64,000 nucleotides of DNA, taken from positions 12,522,001 through 12,586,000 of the forward strand of contig CP142451.1 in the NCBI GenBank assembly GCA_038049695.1, in the 5' to 3' direction. The stretch is from Cinnamomum chago (taxonomy: Eukaryota > Streptophyta > Magnoliopsida > Laurales > Lauraceae). Positions 1 to 13,011 of this stretch are shown one piece after another. Every line of letters starts with the position of its first letter. The stretch's first letter is position 1. A program made the translations under genes and the position numbers. The notes beneath the pieces were generated by a model that worked only from the letters and a program-made list of their open reading frames with translations, had not been told where the DNA came from and did no database searches.

Positions 1-221
1 CACCGATTACCTAGAGTTGGTTATGCGAAAGGTTGAATTTTTTGTAAATGAAGTAAAAATACCTTGGTTTACATGAACTAGGGTACATGCATTAATTTGG
101 ATAACTTGAGTTATCTCTTATCTGGTTTAATGGTTTATTCTTGTTCAAGGCCAGTTATAGGTAAATAGAGTTAAAGATAGTAAGGTTTTAGAGATAAATT
201 TAAGGTCCAAGTCCGAACAAC

Positions 222-1084
222 CAGTGGCGGCTTCAGAAATTTAAGTAAGTGGGTCAACAAAAGACTTATCTTCAGTAAATCGAATAAATTTATTTTCCTC
301 TTTATTTACATTTGTCATCTACTTTCGATAATTCAACAAATATAATATAAAATTATTAAATAATCTATTTCCGATAATCCAACAAAGATAATATTGAATT
401 CTAAAAAAAACCATAAATCTTAATGCATTGTTATCAATAGTTCTTAATCTAAAATGAAAATCGAAATACATAAACCCCTACAGCTGTCCTCAACAGGTTT
501 TCATGTATTGAAATTGTTGCATAATAGCTTCATTATCAACACTAGCAACTAACATCATTTTCAATATATGTAACAAAATAGTCAATCATCAATTGATCTC
601 TCATTCCGGTACGCAACCTATTATTTACGTATTTCATTGTTGAAAAAACTCTTTCTACCGTCACAGTCACTAATGGTAAAATCAACACAAATTTTAGAAG
701 CAAATAAACCAATTGGTATATAATGTCCTCTTTTGTCTACACTAATTTTCTAGCAATGTCACCAATTCTTTTAAGTTCTAAAAATTCTTTGTTAGAGCGC
801 ATATTGAAATGTGGGCCCATTAATTTTTTTTTTATGTTTTGGTAGACAGCTGTCCCATTAATTTAGGTGGTCGTTATTTTATGATGACTTTTGTTCACTA
901 CCACAGCAACAAAGAAAATATGTAAAGTTAGTAAATGTGAAGGTGAAACTCTTAAATTGAGTGGGGTCAAACTCAAAAGTTTATGTGGTGTCAAACTCAA
1001 AATTTCAATTCATGAGATAAAAAACTTTATTTTTAAATATTTTTTCAAATCGACCCCACTGAGATCAGTGTGCCGCCGCCCATG
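222..1084 (-). mobile_element. Decayed hAT transposon with transposase C-terminal remnant
   Basis: The left end starts CAGTGGCGGCTTC and the right end, read on the other strand, starts CATGGGCGGCGGC. These are degenerate terminal inverted repeats. They are flanked by 8-bp near-identical duplications (CGAACAAC at 214-221, CGAGCAAC at 1085-1092), the target-site length of hAT elements. On the minus strand around 712-548 a reading frame gives LILPLVTVTVERVFSTMK followed by NRLRTGMRDQ, the conserved hAT C-terminal dimerisation region found in zinc-finger MYM-like plant transposases. Only this tail survives and a stop follows soon after, so the copy is an internally deleted, inactive relict. Confidence 0.75.
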
Positions 1085-2108
1085 CGAGCAACTGAGTTAT
1101 AAGGATCCAAAGGGAGCTCGAAGTCAAAAAAAAAAAAAATGAAATGTTGCTGGGAGGTAACTCCAGTTATCTAAAGATAGATATATTATAAACAAATGAA
1201 TAAAACATGCGGTTCATGTCATTGGCGGGTCACCATTCTTGACTTAGAAGGCAAACTTCTGGACAAAGGAAAGCTTAGTGCGTGCTTGGTGTAAACTGAT
1301 CGCCGCCCCCACACCCCTTGAGTACTGTAGTTCGATCTTGTAGCATATTTGTTTGCAGTGAGTTGGGATGTTTCTTGTTGATCAGTTCGCCTCAACTCTA
1401 TTGAATGGTCTTCGTTCCGATTGCTTGCGAGATATGGGAACATCATTATCTTCTTCATGTTATCATTAAAGTCTTGTTCCAATTATGATGGGGTTAGCTG
1501 TTATATGAATTCTAATTCGTCTATCTTGGGCCAATTCCCAAGCTAGCAGAGAACGTTGTAACATGATCAAGGAACAACTTCTCAGAACTCATGTTAGATA
1601 TAGTTGTGACAAATGCTTTACACATGATGCAACTCTCCACCGTTGTTCAGGCTTGGAGATAGTAAGACTGAAATACTATCATGTACATTCAAGATTTGAA
1701 GTTCACCTCATAGATACAAAGGCCTTGGGCCTTCACAGTATATACTACTTGCGGTGCAACATTGGTCAGGCTCGTCCTCACCCAGACTGAAACAGACTGA
1801 ACCAACCCAAGTTAAGGAATTGAGGGAATGAAAATCCTAAGTCCGTCACTTATCTCGCGCATGTGTCAGATTATTACTTTTAATATTCCTATGAGAGAAT
1901 CAAGAAATAACCTCCTAGAGAATCCAAAAATCACTTTGGAAAGTCTAAAGGTCAAAGGGCTAAACACCATGGGATCTTATTGTTGTCTTGTTATATGTAA
2001 AATCATGTCTTTTGAAAGTGTTATTTGGTAGTTTACATAAGGTTATGTTGTTGTTTTGTTGTGTGTGAAGAAAGAGAGTGTGTAGTGAAGGTCTAGAAGA
2101 TTGTCCAA
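1085..2108. other. Intergenic, no gene seen
   Basis: No coding region with family resemblance is seen. A stretch at about 1,720-1,800 resembles 3,835-3,905 (shared phrases around AGTATATAC, CAGGCTCGTCCTCAC and CTGAACCAACCC), so both are copies of an unnamed dispersed repeat. Confidence 0.5.
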
Positions 2109-3125
2109 GGGCACGTTTGGTAAAAGTCTTCTATGTGGATTCCTCGGCACTTTTCCGTCATTACGTGGAAATACCACGTTTGGCTGCATCTGGATGAAGG
2201 AAAGAGGACATCCCCTTTCCACTGAAGCATGGTTATGCTTGGTCAGACCACTCCCCATCGCACTTACAAAATCGTCAAAGTGACTGAAACGCGGAACTAC
2301 AGTAACACGAGCGGTAATTGTGGGCAGATCGTTTTTTTTTTTTTTTTCTCATTTATATGGGCCATAAAATCACGATCCAAACCGATCATCCTCTTAACAT
2401 GGCCAAACACGGCTATTTGATCAAATATCAGCCGTTGATTTCTCATAGATTTTGAGATATTTACAAAAACGTCCAAACCGTTGGATGGTGATTTCTGGAA
2501 TTATGTGGGGGCGCATTTGTGAAATCCAAACCATCCAATCTCTTCAAAATGCCTAAAATGGCTATGGGTCCAAATTTGGAAGCCTGGTTCATTATGGATC
2601 AATAGAAATTGGCCAAAAACTATAGACAGTTGATTTCACACAATGCAAAAAATGTGATGAAAAACAGTGTGTTTTTTTCAATTTCTTGGTTCCTGTGAGG
2701 CCCATAATCATGATATAAACCGTGAGATGTCTCTGTAAAGTAAAAAACGGCTAGTTGATCAAATTTCAACCGTTGATCATGTGTAGATATCAAGATTTTT
2801 GCCAAAATGTCCAGATTCCAAAATATTAATTGTGTATTTTTGGGGGGTCCCTTCGCACGATCCGAACCGTTCAAATGCTCTAGATGACCAAAATTGACTT
2901 TCAGTAAAAAGTGGAGGTCGTGATTCTTCATGGATCTTGACTTATTTCCAAAAAACTTACAACTATTGGATCTTATATTCTACTATTGGTGGAATCCTCT
3001 TTCTATGTCAAACCTGGAACTCTCCTTACAAATCCTACTTTAGGATATCTTTATTCTTGGAGATGGAGGGAATCCTCTAAACAGAGGATTCCTCCTCCTA
3101 GCATCAACTGTTGCCAAACGTGCCC
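2109..3125. mobile_element. About 1-kb non-autonomous TIR element
   Basis: The left end reads GGGCACGTTTGG and the right end CCAAACGTGCCC, a perfect 12-bp terminal inverted repeat. Each end is flanked by CAA (2106-2108 and 3126-3128), compatible with the 3-bp duplication of PIF/Harbinger-like elements, although their usual target is TWA. The inside is AT-rich with no transposase, and phrases such as AACCGTTGGAT and AACCGTTGATC recur. Superfamily is inferred from TIR sequence and duplication length only. Confidence 0.65.
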
Positions 3126-5777
3126 CAAGTGTTCGAGTAGAGACATCTCTTGTTATCTTAAGGTTTGAGTTAATTATATAAGTGTTCGTTCATCTGATTC
3201 AAAGCAGGGGCACACACACCCCTTTATATTTATATAGTGTGCACCTTCCTTCCCCTTCCTTCCCCAAAATCGATTAAGGAGGATCAATCCCTTATTTTAT
3301 TCTTCAAAAGAAAAAATAAATAAATAAAGGGATCTATCTCTCTTGTAGGTTGTGGGGTGTGTGTAAGTTAGCTATTTTAATTTAAGGTGCTTTTTTTATT
3401 GTGTTTTTCTTACTTTACATGGAAAATCAAAATACATGCAAATTCATCAATTCAAATATAATTTGTAGTTTAAGTAAGTTTATTGCAATTTTTCTTTTTC
3501 TTTTTTTCTTCCCTTTTGAATAGATATTGATGCATAGAGTTTTAAAAATAATAATAATATATTTGTTTATTTTTGAATTTATTTCTTCCCAATAGTATCT
3601 CAAAAGAAAATCTCCTTTCTAATTTTCCTGCACTCTTGTGGGCCTATAGTTCATGATCCAAACTATTCATTTTTCTCATAGAACTGATACAACCCAATGT
3701 GTAAAGTTTTTGCACACAGGTTGTTCCGGCACAAACCCCGATGTGGGTTTTGGAAGCATATCCAAGATTTTCATGTGTGTTTTGAAGCAATATAAATGTT
3801 TTCCAATGCTCTCCCTTGGGTGGAGCCTACTCCTCAACAGTATATACCATTAACGGTGCAAACTTGGCCGGGCTCATCCTCACGCAATCTGAACCAACCC
3901 TAGTGGTTGAGTGTATTTTAGTTCAAATTGAGCTCGGACCATGTGTTTAACCCCTATTTGAATTCCTTTTTTTTTTTTTTTTTTTGGTAGAAGGGGCCTG
4001 ACACTTCTACTAAGGGTCCAGCTTTGGATCAAATAGTCCCTGATTATTAGTTTTTCGAACTCATTCAAATTGCCCTGGGCATCAACTTGATAAATCCTTT
4101 GAGTTGGGCAAATGAACAAAACCCATTAAAACAACTCTTAATAATTTCCAAGTCTGACTTGACTCTATGAATTTTTTTAACCAATCTTTCTCCTGTGGTT
4201 GAGGTGCAGTTGGGTTTGCTCTTTTAAAGTATGGTCGGCTCAAATTTTCCCACAGACTGACCCAACCTGCCCAACTTTTAAACCTGAAATAGTGGGAAAT
4301 ATTACAGATAACCACCCATATCTTGTATCATTTACAAGCAACGACTTGCCTCTTATAACTCTTTTTTTACAAATCACCACCTTGATCACTCTAACAATTT
4401 ATGATCCCCCATGACCGGAGTTCAAATGCTCGTTTTTTATTTGTTGTGCAAAACTAAATTGCTCTTTTCAAATGAAAACAAGTAATACCTAATTTTGATC
4501 TAACTAAAACTCAAATTAAACACATGCCATTTAAGCCTTTTCATTGTTTTTCTTGCAATAACACTCATCTACATGGAGTCCTATGAGTATACTACTTCAT
4601 ATTGCTCATATGGCATCATGCTCGTGGGGCCTATTTAGATGAATATTTACTAATGGGTGGAAGGCAGATGGAAATGTCTCGTTATGGACAAAAGAGAGAT
4701 TATCATGGATTTTGATTTAATAGCCTTAAAATTTAATGGTGCATTAACTGTAGATTCTTTTTAGATTCAAACCTATAATGAGCGAATGTTTAATAAATAT
4801 AAAATTAGACCTAAAGCTAGAAAAAGAGATTTTCATCATTCTAATATAAAATGTCGGTTTTACAGAAAAAGGAAAAAAAAAAGATAAAATGTCAGGTTTC
4901 CTAAATTGATTAGAAGCTGAGCTATTATTTTCGAGACATTTTCTCCTATGCATTAGTGCCATTTGTCGTGTGGAATACGGTCAGGGGAAGTCCCACCTTT
5001 GATGATTGTCTGGATGTGCGTTGCTGTTGGAGTGCATGTGCAAGAGAAAATCTTTCCATGTTATTGTTCATGGTGATCAAACATAGATTTGCGAAAACGA
5101 CATTTTATATGAATAGTAAGATATGACAGTGCTGGCTTGGTTGCCTAGAGATGGGCCCTTCAACATGCCACCTTCCCTCACCCAATAGCTCTCATATGTG
5201 GGGTTTAAAAAGGTTAGATTAATAAAAGTGATTATTTGCAAACTAAAACACAGGTGCTCATCTGTGTAATGTGAGAAATAAAGGTCATTGTTTGTAGTAA
5301 AAAAAAAAAAAAAGAAGACCCAAATTACTAGTTACCATGATCACTGTTCTTGTCCTAAGGTTGATGTCACAAAATCCTGAAACAGGTGACAGTGAGTCAT
5401 GAGGGGGGGTTTTGGTTGCAGAAGAAACGTTTCATCAGTTATCAGCAGTCGGATCAAAGGTACGACAGCCGTAGATTGTAGCTGATGGTGGGTCAGTCAG
5501 TTGTATGAGTATCTGTCAACGGACCTGTCGCAGTACGTTTGATTGGACTTGTCATCTGATCTCTGGCCCACACCTCTCTCCTTCTCATGCTTTTCACCTT
5601 ATCGATCTTCCAACGTGGCACTCCCTCCCTCCTTGCTTTCTTTCTCAATTTTTTGATTGCTGACTTTATCTATTCCTTCTTCCACTTCCACACGTGCCAA
5701 TGTGCAGCACAAGTTCAACCACCAAAGCATTCATGTGTAAATTATAATTTATAACTGCAATTGTATGAAAAGAAAAG
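3126..5777. other. Intergenic, dispersed repeat pieces only
   Basis: No gene is recognisable. The stretch around 4,640-4,830 is related to 13,790-13,975 and, inverted, to about 42,790-42,905 (shared tracts with AAAGGTCTC, TTTAACAACCTTAA and TAGATT), so it belongs to a dispersed repeat family. Around 4,240-4,270 and 3,835-3,905 there are further repeat-like phrases. Confidence 0.45.
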
Positions 5778-6312
5778 TGCAGCACGTTTGTGTAATATAT
5801 TTTTGCGGAAAACTGGACGGTTTTATGCGGAAATCTATTTTTTCAGCATTAAGTGCTGAATAATTTTATAGAAATATTTTTCTATCTCGTCAGTATTTTC
5901 CTTAATAATTGTGGAAATGAGTTTTCCATGGGGATATAGGAAATAAATTTCTTCGGAAAACTTTTCCCTCTTTTCCTCGCTCTTGTCCATTTCAACCCAA
6001 AAACCCTATAACTCTTTCATTTTTTTTTATTTCTTATATAAATTATTATTTAATATTAAATAAATAATATACATGTTATGTTATTTTTCTTCAAAAAATT
6101 ATATCACCAAATAAGAAATTTTAAATATTTATAAGGAATCCACAACCACACCAAACAACATCTGCACCAATTAAATGAGAAAACTTCTTTTGCACCAAAC
6201 ATGAATTTCTAAATTCTAAGAAAATCTTTTTTCGAGGTTTTCATTTCTATGAAATTTGCTGAGTGATAATTTCCTCTTTCTGCAAAAAGGGTGTGCACAC
6301 AAACGTGCCCTT
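5778..6312. mobile_element. Short non-autonomous TIR element (MITE)
   Basis: The left end contains GCAGCACGTTTGTGTAAT. The right end, reverse-complemented, gives GGGCACGTTTGTGTGCAC. The interior is rich in GCGGAAA/TTTTCC motifs and AT tracts with no coding capacity. A related element lies at 43,204-43,738. No clean target duplication was found, so the edges are approximate. Confidence 0.45.
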
Positions 6313-9300
6313 AAAAATATTATAGGATAGTGGGCCAAGTAGGTGATGAAGTTTGGTAAAAGGGATGAATCCTTTATCCAAATTGTATCCTTTCATCTGA
6401 TTTTGGTTCATGTGCTGGACTGTAAAATACTGTGGCGGTATATGCTACGCTTTACTCGCGCTGAGTCAGAGTCAACTCAGCTCAATAGGTTCCAAGATCA
6501 GGTGAGTTGAACAAATTTCTAAACCGAATCAACTTGGCTCAATAGGCCCACTGCTCAACAGATTGAGCCCAACTCATATTCAATATTCATATTGGGCATT
6601 TCAAATGGACCCTTGCAAATAGGCCAGTTCCCCCTGAATGTGGATGGATATTCCCAAAGAGTCAAGAAAGAGATAACAACTCGGAAAAGGTGTTCAGAAG
6701 AAGAAGACTTTTAGCTCTTTCACCATTAATCTTTCTCAAGCCTCAACCATTCTTCTTCCCATGAGAAATGTAGCTGAAAATCTTCCAACCTGCATTAATT
6801 ATATTGACAAGAAAGTCATCTGGAGGTGGAAAAGATCAACTCGTAATCAGCCCCACCTGAAGATCTCACATACACATGGCACCATCTGAACCCTTAATAA
6901 ACTAACAGAATTCTTCTATGTGAAAATGACCAGCTTAACCCCCCCAATATTTCATTTGCACAATATCCTCCTTGTATCATTTAATATCATGAGGTAGGAG
7001 AAAGCTTGAATGCACTTTTTACAATAGTATCATTTTTTAGAGACTTCTACATTTGTGCATTGAGAAGACCCTTACTATTTCTTGCACTTGGGTCTGTTGT
7101 TACAATCACTAAAGCATCGAATTCCATCAGAACTCAGTGTACTCATGGACAAGAGTATTACTAAGATGGATAAAAAGAAACTACTTCTTGCACTTCTTTG
7201 TCTTTCTCCAATATATCATGAAGTTAAGAAAACTTGTCTACTTCCTCTTGCAAGAGTATACTAATAATTCTATGTATGTTAGCCATTTTTGTACTTTCAA
7301 TGTACAGGAGGAAAATCAGAATTTGGCTAGTAGATTGAATATTACGAACTTCTGCAAGGTCTGATTTTTCTAGTGGGTCATTCAAGAGATGTTCCAGTAT
7401 TTATGTATTCCTGATCCATTTTTAAAGTAAGCCAAATAGTTGTTGTGAAGTTGATAAAATCTATTAAAACAATAAATGTTGTTGGATTTTGAACCTTTAA
7501 ACAGCATAGAGAAATAGCTAATAAGTTATCCTAATCTTAAATAGAACTCATCTTAATTAGATTGGCAAGGTATCATTGGTCACTCTGCCTATGACACAAT
7601 GAAGCAGTAAACCTTAGATTGGCAAATAACAGATTGCTTTACTTGCACATGGGAGAAAAAAAAAGTATGGTAAGTGATAGAACTCAACCTAAAATGACAG
7701 TGAAGGGATAAAGAGTGAAGTTCAGAGCAGATATATAGAAATGATTATCAAATCTTTTCCATCCTTGATAGTAAATAATTTTCATCCTCTCACGATTTGA
7801 CAACAAAATGACACCACATGAGGCAAGATTTGATGGCACTCGAATTAGACTTCCTCCTTTGCTCATATCTTGACCTTTTCACCTCTGCAAGACTCCAACC
7901 CCTCTATGTCAAATATCATCTTAGGGCCTGTTTCATGTAACTAAATTCCTAGTGTTATATTCCTATATATATATATATATAATGTTAAAAAATGAAGAAT
8001 CAAAAGTGACCATACCATCAAACAATTGTGGAGGAGTAGGTTCAATTCAAGTGGGTATTGAAGTGTATACATTATCTCCTAATGCCTTGAGTTTTTGGTA
8101 CGGATATTTAGTTAGGAAAATTTAATATCGTATCAAAATCAACTGGTTGAACGTTCGAATAACAGGAGGAATGAATCGGCACAAAAATGTATATGTCACC
8201 AAAAGGGAGGTATTAAAAAGTATTTATATTACCTCTACTAACGCATCGAGGTTTGGATATAAATAATTAGCTGAAAAACTTAACAATAACTTTTTACTTA
8301 ATAAAAAATAAATCGAGAAAAGATGGAAAATAAATACCCAATCATCACCCTACTAATTCAAATTCTATAAAAGCTAAGATCCAATCTATGTTACTCCCTT
8401 GTATCCTTCACCCGTTATCTTTTTAATTATCCTTTAATGTAGTTAATCTGACCGTAAATTCTTATGTCAAATAAGCCCTTGGGTTTAGACATCTAATATG
8501 TACTATGTTAAAAGGGTATAGGCTCATAATTGTTCATGTTCAGGATTTGCAAAGCATTGATTAATCATTCAAACAAGGCACTTATTTTATTAATGAACTC
8601 ATCAAATGTTGGCCTGTGGGACACATTGCCATCAGCCCCACCAAGCTAGAAATATGGTCCATCCAAATCAGTGGATGAGTTCCCAATCTCTTGTAATTCC
8701 CTTTCCAAATACATAAAGACAAAGACATGTCTCCTCACCAAGCCAACACAAACAAAAGAGTTCTTCTAATGGAGACATAAAAATGGGGTAAGAAGAGTGC
8801 CATTTCCATCTCTTAATAATGGCATCTTGGTGATTCAAGAATAGGGGGAGAGGGTATTTCTGTCACCTTAACAAAAATCTAAGGTGACTTCAGTCATTCA
8901 CAGAAAACCATGTCAGGGAGCAGTTTCCATAAATACATTTTTCTATTTAATACCACTCAAAAGAATTTTGTAACGTAAACCGCGGGAGCACTGAAAATTG
9001 GGTGTGCAGTCTCTGCAACATTTCAAAGTGTGTGTCCCCAGTAGCCAATAAACAATCCTAACCGTCCAAGCTAAAGAAAACACAAATCATGGACCACTCC
9101 TTGCTTTACAGGTAGGGGAGTAGATAGAGGCATGCATTCAGTGATCTCTACATGGTGGGGTCCATCAAAGGAGTGATGTTGATCACCACACACTGGCCAT
9201 AATGCAGGAATTTTGGTGCTCCGGTGGTTTATGTCCATTTTAGCAGGCTTGGGGTCATGTAATAGGGAGAGTAACCAACAAGTACCAGAAACATGTCTCT

Positions 9301-9453
9301 CTGGCAGACAACAAACCCATCACTTTGTCTCAAATCGTCCCATCAGATTTCCATCCATTCAAACACCAAACCCATCAGAAATTTTTCAAGACTTCCCCAT
9401 CTCTTCCATCTTTCTCTCATTCTTTCTTCTAAAAGCAGGTTGATTGATCATTG
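6313..9453. other. Upstream region of the EPFL gene
   Basis: No protein-coding gene was recognised. About 7,922-8,479 may be a degenerate MITE: AGGGCCTGTTTCATGTAAC on the left faces a loosely matching inverted copy ending AATAAGCCCTT on the right. The last ~200 bases before 9,454 are CT- and C-rich like a plant 5' leader, but no convincing TATA box was chosen. Confidence 0.4.
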
Positions 9454-9948
9454 ATGGCTTCACCAAGGAGCTACCCAAATGGGCATTGCGCTGCAGTGGT
9501 AATTCTCATCTTTTCCCTCACATTTCTAGCCTCAAGACCAGGTAACAACCCCATTTCTCAGTATAGAAACCATCCCATCTTTTCAGAAGAGGAGAAAATC
9601 CCATATGGGTCTTCTCCATTTCCTGTTTCTAGTTAATGAAAAATGTCTTTTCTTTCTCTTGCTAATAGCTATTAATGTTCTTCTTTTTCTCGTTTTGTTG
9701 TTTTGGCAGTTGGGTCGGTTTTTTCCAGGTTTGGTGAAACTTTCCACAGGCAAAGGAAACTGGCGGTGTTGGGTTCAAGGCCTCCCATGTGTGTAAACAA
9801 GTGCTTCAGCTGCAGGCCTTGCATGGCTACTTTGGTAATTCCTCCACATAGGAGTACATCTACAGTACTATCCAAAGAAGAGAAAGATGAAAGCTACTAT
9901 CTTCTCTCATGGAAGTGCAGATGTGGGGATAAGCTCTTTCAACCTTGA
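9454..9948 (+). CDS. EPFL8: EPF/EPFL-family secreted cysteine-rich peptide, EPFL8-like
   Basis: Two exons, 9454-9541 and 9710-9948, joined by a phase-1 GT-AG intron, encode 108 residues ending in TGA. The ATG at 9454 starts MASPRSYPNGHC, followed by a hydrophobic run (AAVVILIFSLTFLA) that looks like a signal peptide. The C-terminal domain has GSRPPMC, NKC, FSC, RPC and then SWKCRCGDKLFQP, giving the six cysteines expected of EPF/EPFL peptides, with a roughly 30-residue loop between cysteines 4 and 5. Family members are secreted ligands of ERECTA-family receptor kinases, often with the co-receptor TMM, and control stomatal patterning and organ growth. The GSxPPxC...WKCxCG signature makes the family call firm. 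The EPFL8 assignment is from memory of subfamily sequences and could be EPFL7 or another branch. Confidence 0.85.
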
Positions 9949-12900
9949 TATCTATATAGAATAATAGTATAGAAAAACAATAGATATATACTCTCTATTT
10001 CCAGAGATGAAAAGAGGAATGATGTGACTCAAAGGAATATGAAGTAGCCTTTGAATCAATCAAGAAAGGTGGTAGATTTTTGTGTGTGGCTAAGTCCATT
10101 GACATGGACTTTTTCTATCAACATGATATATGAAGTATATGATTCTCAGTGATATATGATGAGATGAGGGCTTGGTATTCTTTCTTTTCCTGTTTTGTTT
10201 TGTTCATGTTTTGCTTGTTTAGTTCCATTTTTCTCACTTTTTAAGTGAAAGAGAAACTTCCTTCTTCTTTTTTTCCCTTTTATTTAATAGAGACTTTTAC
10301 TTATCTTTAAAAAAATTCCCTTTTTTAAGTAAAGGAAAAAAGGTAGACTCCTATCTACTACCTCTAGAATTAAAACTCTTATAACAGATTAGGGTTTTGG
10401 TATTTAGGTTGGTCTCAGGACCTGCAATCTTCTTGGTTTCATCTTGTATGAGGTGGGGTGGTTTTCTTGTGGGATTTCTCATTAGGCCTTGACTGAATGA
10501 ATATCTATCTGTCGGTGTTATTATTTTTATTACAAATAATCATGTAAGAACTTGAAAGAGACTTCATAAAATAGTAAATACTGATATTATCCTTTTTAAA
10601 TTATTACTGTTACTATTCTTTTCTTAGGTTAATCTTATCTGAACGATTATCTCCTTTTCAATACTTTTATAGAAGATTCTCTCATTTCAATTCAACTTTT
10701 CATTTCATCAACAATAATCCTGCATGTTAGGCTAGTGAATAAGAGAAAGACTACAACCTTTCCGGCTTTAAAGGGTAACAATGGTGAAAAGTTATTAACA
10801 GCTCTTTAATGGAATGCTCTCTCATTTTATGCCTCATTTTACATAATTTATTTTTCTTTTTTTTTTCCATGTTTCTTTTAAATGATTTGGGGTTATTTAC
10901 GGATATCTTGTTTGCCCTTTAATCACAGCTAGCAGGAAAAAAGTTAACTAGTAAACATTTTTAAATATTGTTGTAAAGGAATGAACTTGAGAATCCCATG
11001 AAGTAAATCTCAATTCTTTTATGTATATTATGCAACACATTTGATCAAATCCTAACTTGCTTTCACCCTATTGAATTCGCATTTGATCCAATTTGATACT
11101 GATCGATCATTATTCATGGTGGAGTGAGTGATGTGACAAACTAAAAAAAAAAAAAAAATAAGACCATTGCACTTTGGGGCCATGAAATCAAAGTAAGGTT
11201 GACCTGAATGAAGGAATATCTACAACCCCCTCCTTCCTCCAAGTCTAGATCATACTCCCCTTATTCCTTTAAGCCTATGATTGTTAGGCCTTAGTGGGCT
11301 CCAGCCTCCAGCAAACTAAGGCGATTTTTCCAGGAAACGAATATATTCTATGGTCCTTGCATGTAGGCTTAGTTACTATGCAGTCCCTGTAGAATAGAAA
11401 TTAGTTTTTATGATTTCTTTACGAATAGTTCTTTTGGCCATAATCAATTTAAATTGGGTAACTTTGATTTCACATGGACCAAAGGACTAATATTTAACAC
11501 TTTGTTTCCCAATACAAGGAAATATTTCCCAATACAAGGAAATATTCATGTTTAGGGAAAAGCAACCTCAACGGTGGATTTTTTCTACTTTACCTATTTT
11601 TGGTTGATCATAACCAATGGGAAAGTAATGTCCAGACTTTACTTTTACTTTGCCGGCTCTCAAAAAACTCTACTTCATAATACACAAGTAAACTAGTTAC
11701 TTTACTAGTATGCAACTTCTCATTTCTATCCTCAGTCTCCCGCCTCTCTCAAAATATTTTACTCCATCAAAACAAATGCAAATACAAGTTATTAGAAAGT
11801 ATATTTATCTTTTTGCATAATCATTATCTTTTCGATTGATTTGACATTTAATTTATATTATTTTTTGATAAATCATTCAAACATCAATTTGATATTTACT
11901 TTACATTACTTTCTCAGTAAATTACTCAAACATTACGTAGGGATTTCTGGATAATTATCAGAACGCAGGTACCATAGAAAGAATCTTCCTTTAAAAAATG
12001 CAAATGAAAGGGCCCTTTTTCTATATGAGAGTCCCTCAATATTATAATACACCTTTTTATTGTGTTTGTGAGATAAGGATTGATGATGTGTGGGATCTCA
12101 CCATGGAGTATGTGGCTGGAAATTACCAAAAAAAGAAACCTATCAACCAATCAAGATTTTAGATCCATCTAATCAAACGGAAAATATATATTTAGCACAA
12201 AAATGCCAACCAAAGCGATGCTCTTGGGTCCCACACAATGCCATTCACAAAGGAGTGGCAAGGCAATACACAACTTAGTTTGGTTTTCTGTTATGAGAAT
12301 AATCAGTTGTGTTTGGAATTTGGATTGTCTTGCAGAAGCCCAAGTTCAATCTTCTCATGAAATGGACTGAGCAGTACATCCTAAGCCCTCCACCCTTGAT
12401 TCGCAGTGTTGGATATGGGTCAGAGCAGATCAGAGAGCTAGAGCCTGACCAATTTCGAAAATGGGCTACAAATTCAATCCCAAACCCTACCCATTCACAA
12501 TGAACAAGATTTTCAAAATATGAACAGGATACTGGGAAAAGTCAGGTGAAAGGGCTGATTCTGGTTATGTTCCCTCCAACCACGGACGATTTACAAAACC
12601 GGATTCTCCCAAGCCAACCCGACCCGACCCATAATTCGTTGCATGGGGCTAAAGAAGTACTAAAAGGCTCTGGCTGTTGCAGTTCTTTTCTTGGGCATTT
12701 ATTTACAGACTACAGACTTTTGAACCTGAGGTTAAGATGGTCTCGTCAAGCATCAAATTTAAGGCTGGGTGGATACATTGCAATTTTGTATCAAACAGCA
12801 GGCTCCGTTCGTTCAAATTTAAGGCCATGTGATATGATAGAAAATGCAATCTTACAATTTAAGATATTTAAGATGGCCCCCACACAAGCATCTTTTGAAT

Positions 12901-12974
12901 AAATGTAGCCACTAAACCATTGTTTAAGCTAGATGAATGGTTAGCCAACCATTCGCCTACCAGTATGGCTATCT

Positions 12975-13011
<37 letters not shown>

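Noticed and set aside
12546-12902. 118-codon open frame on plus
   Set aside because: No recognisable domain; contains repeat-like phrases (CAAATTTAAGGC twice) and no splice or start context.
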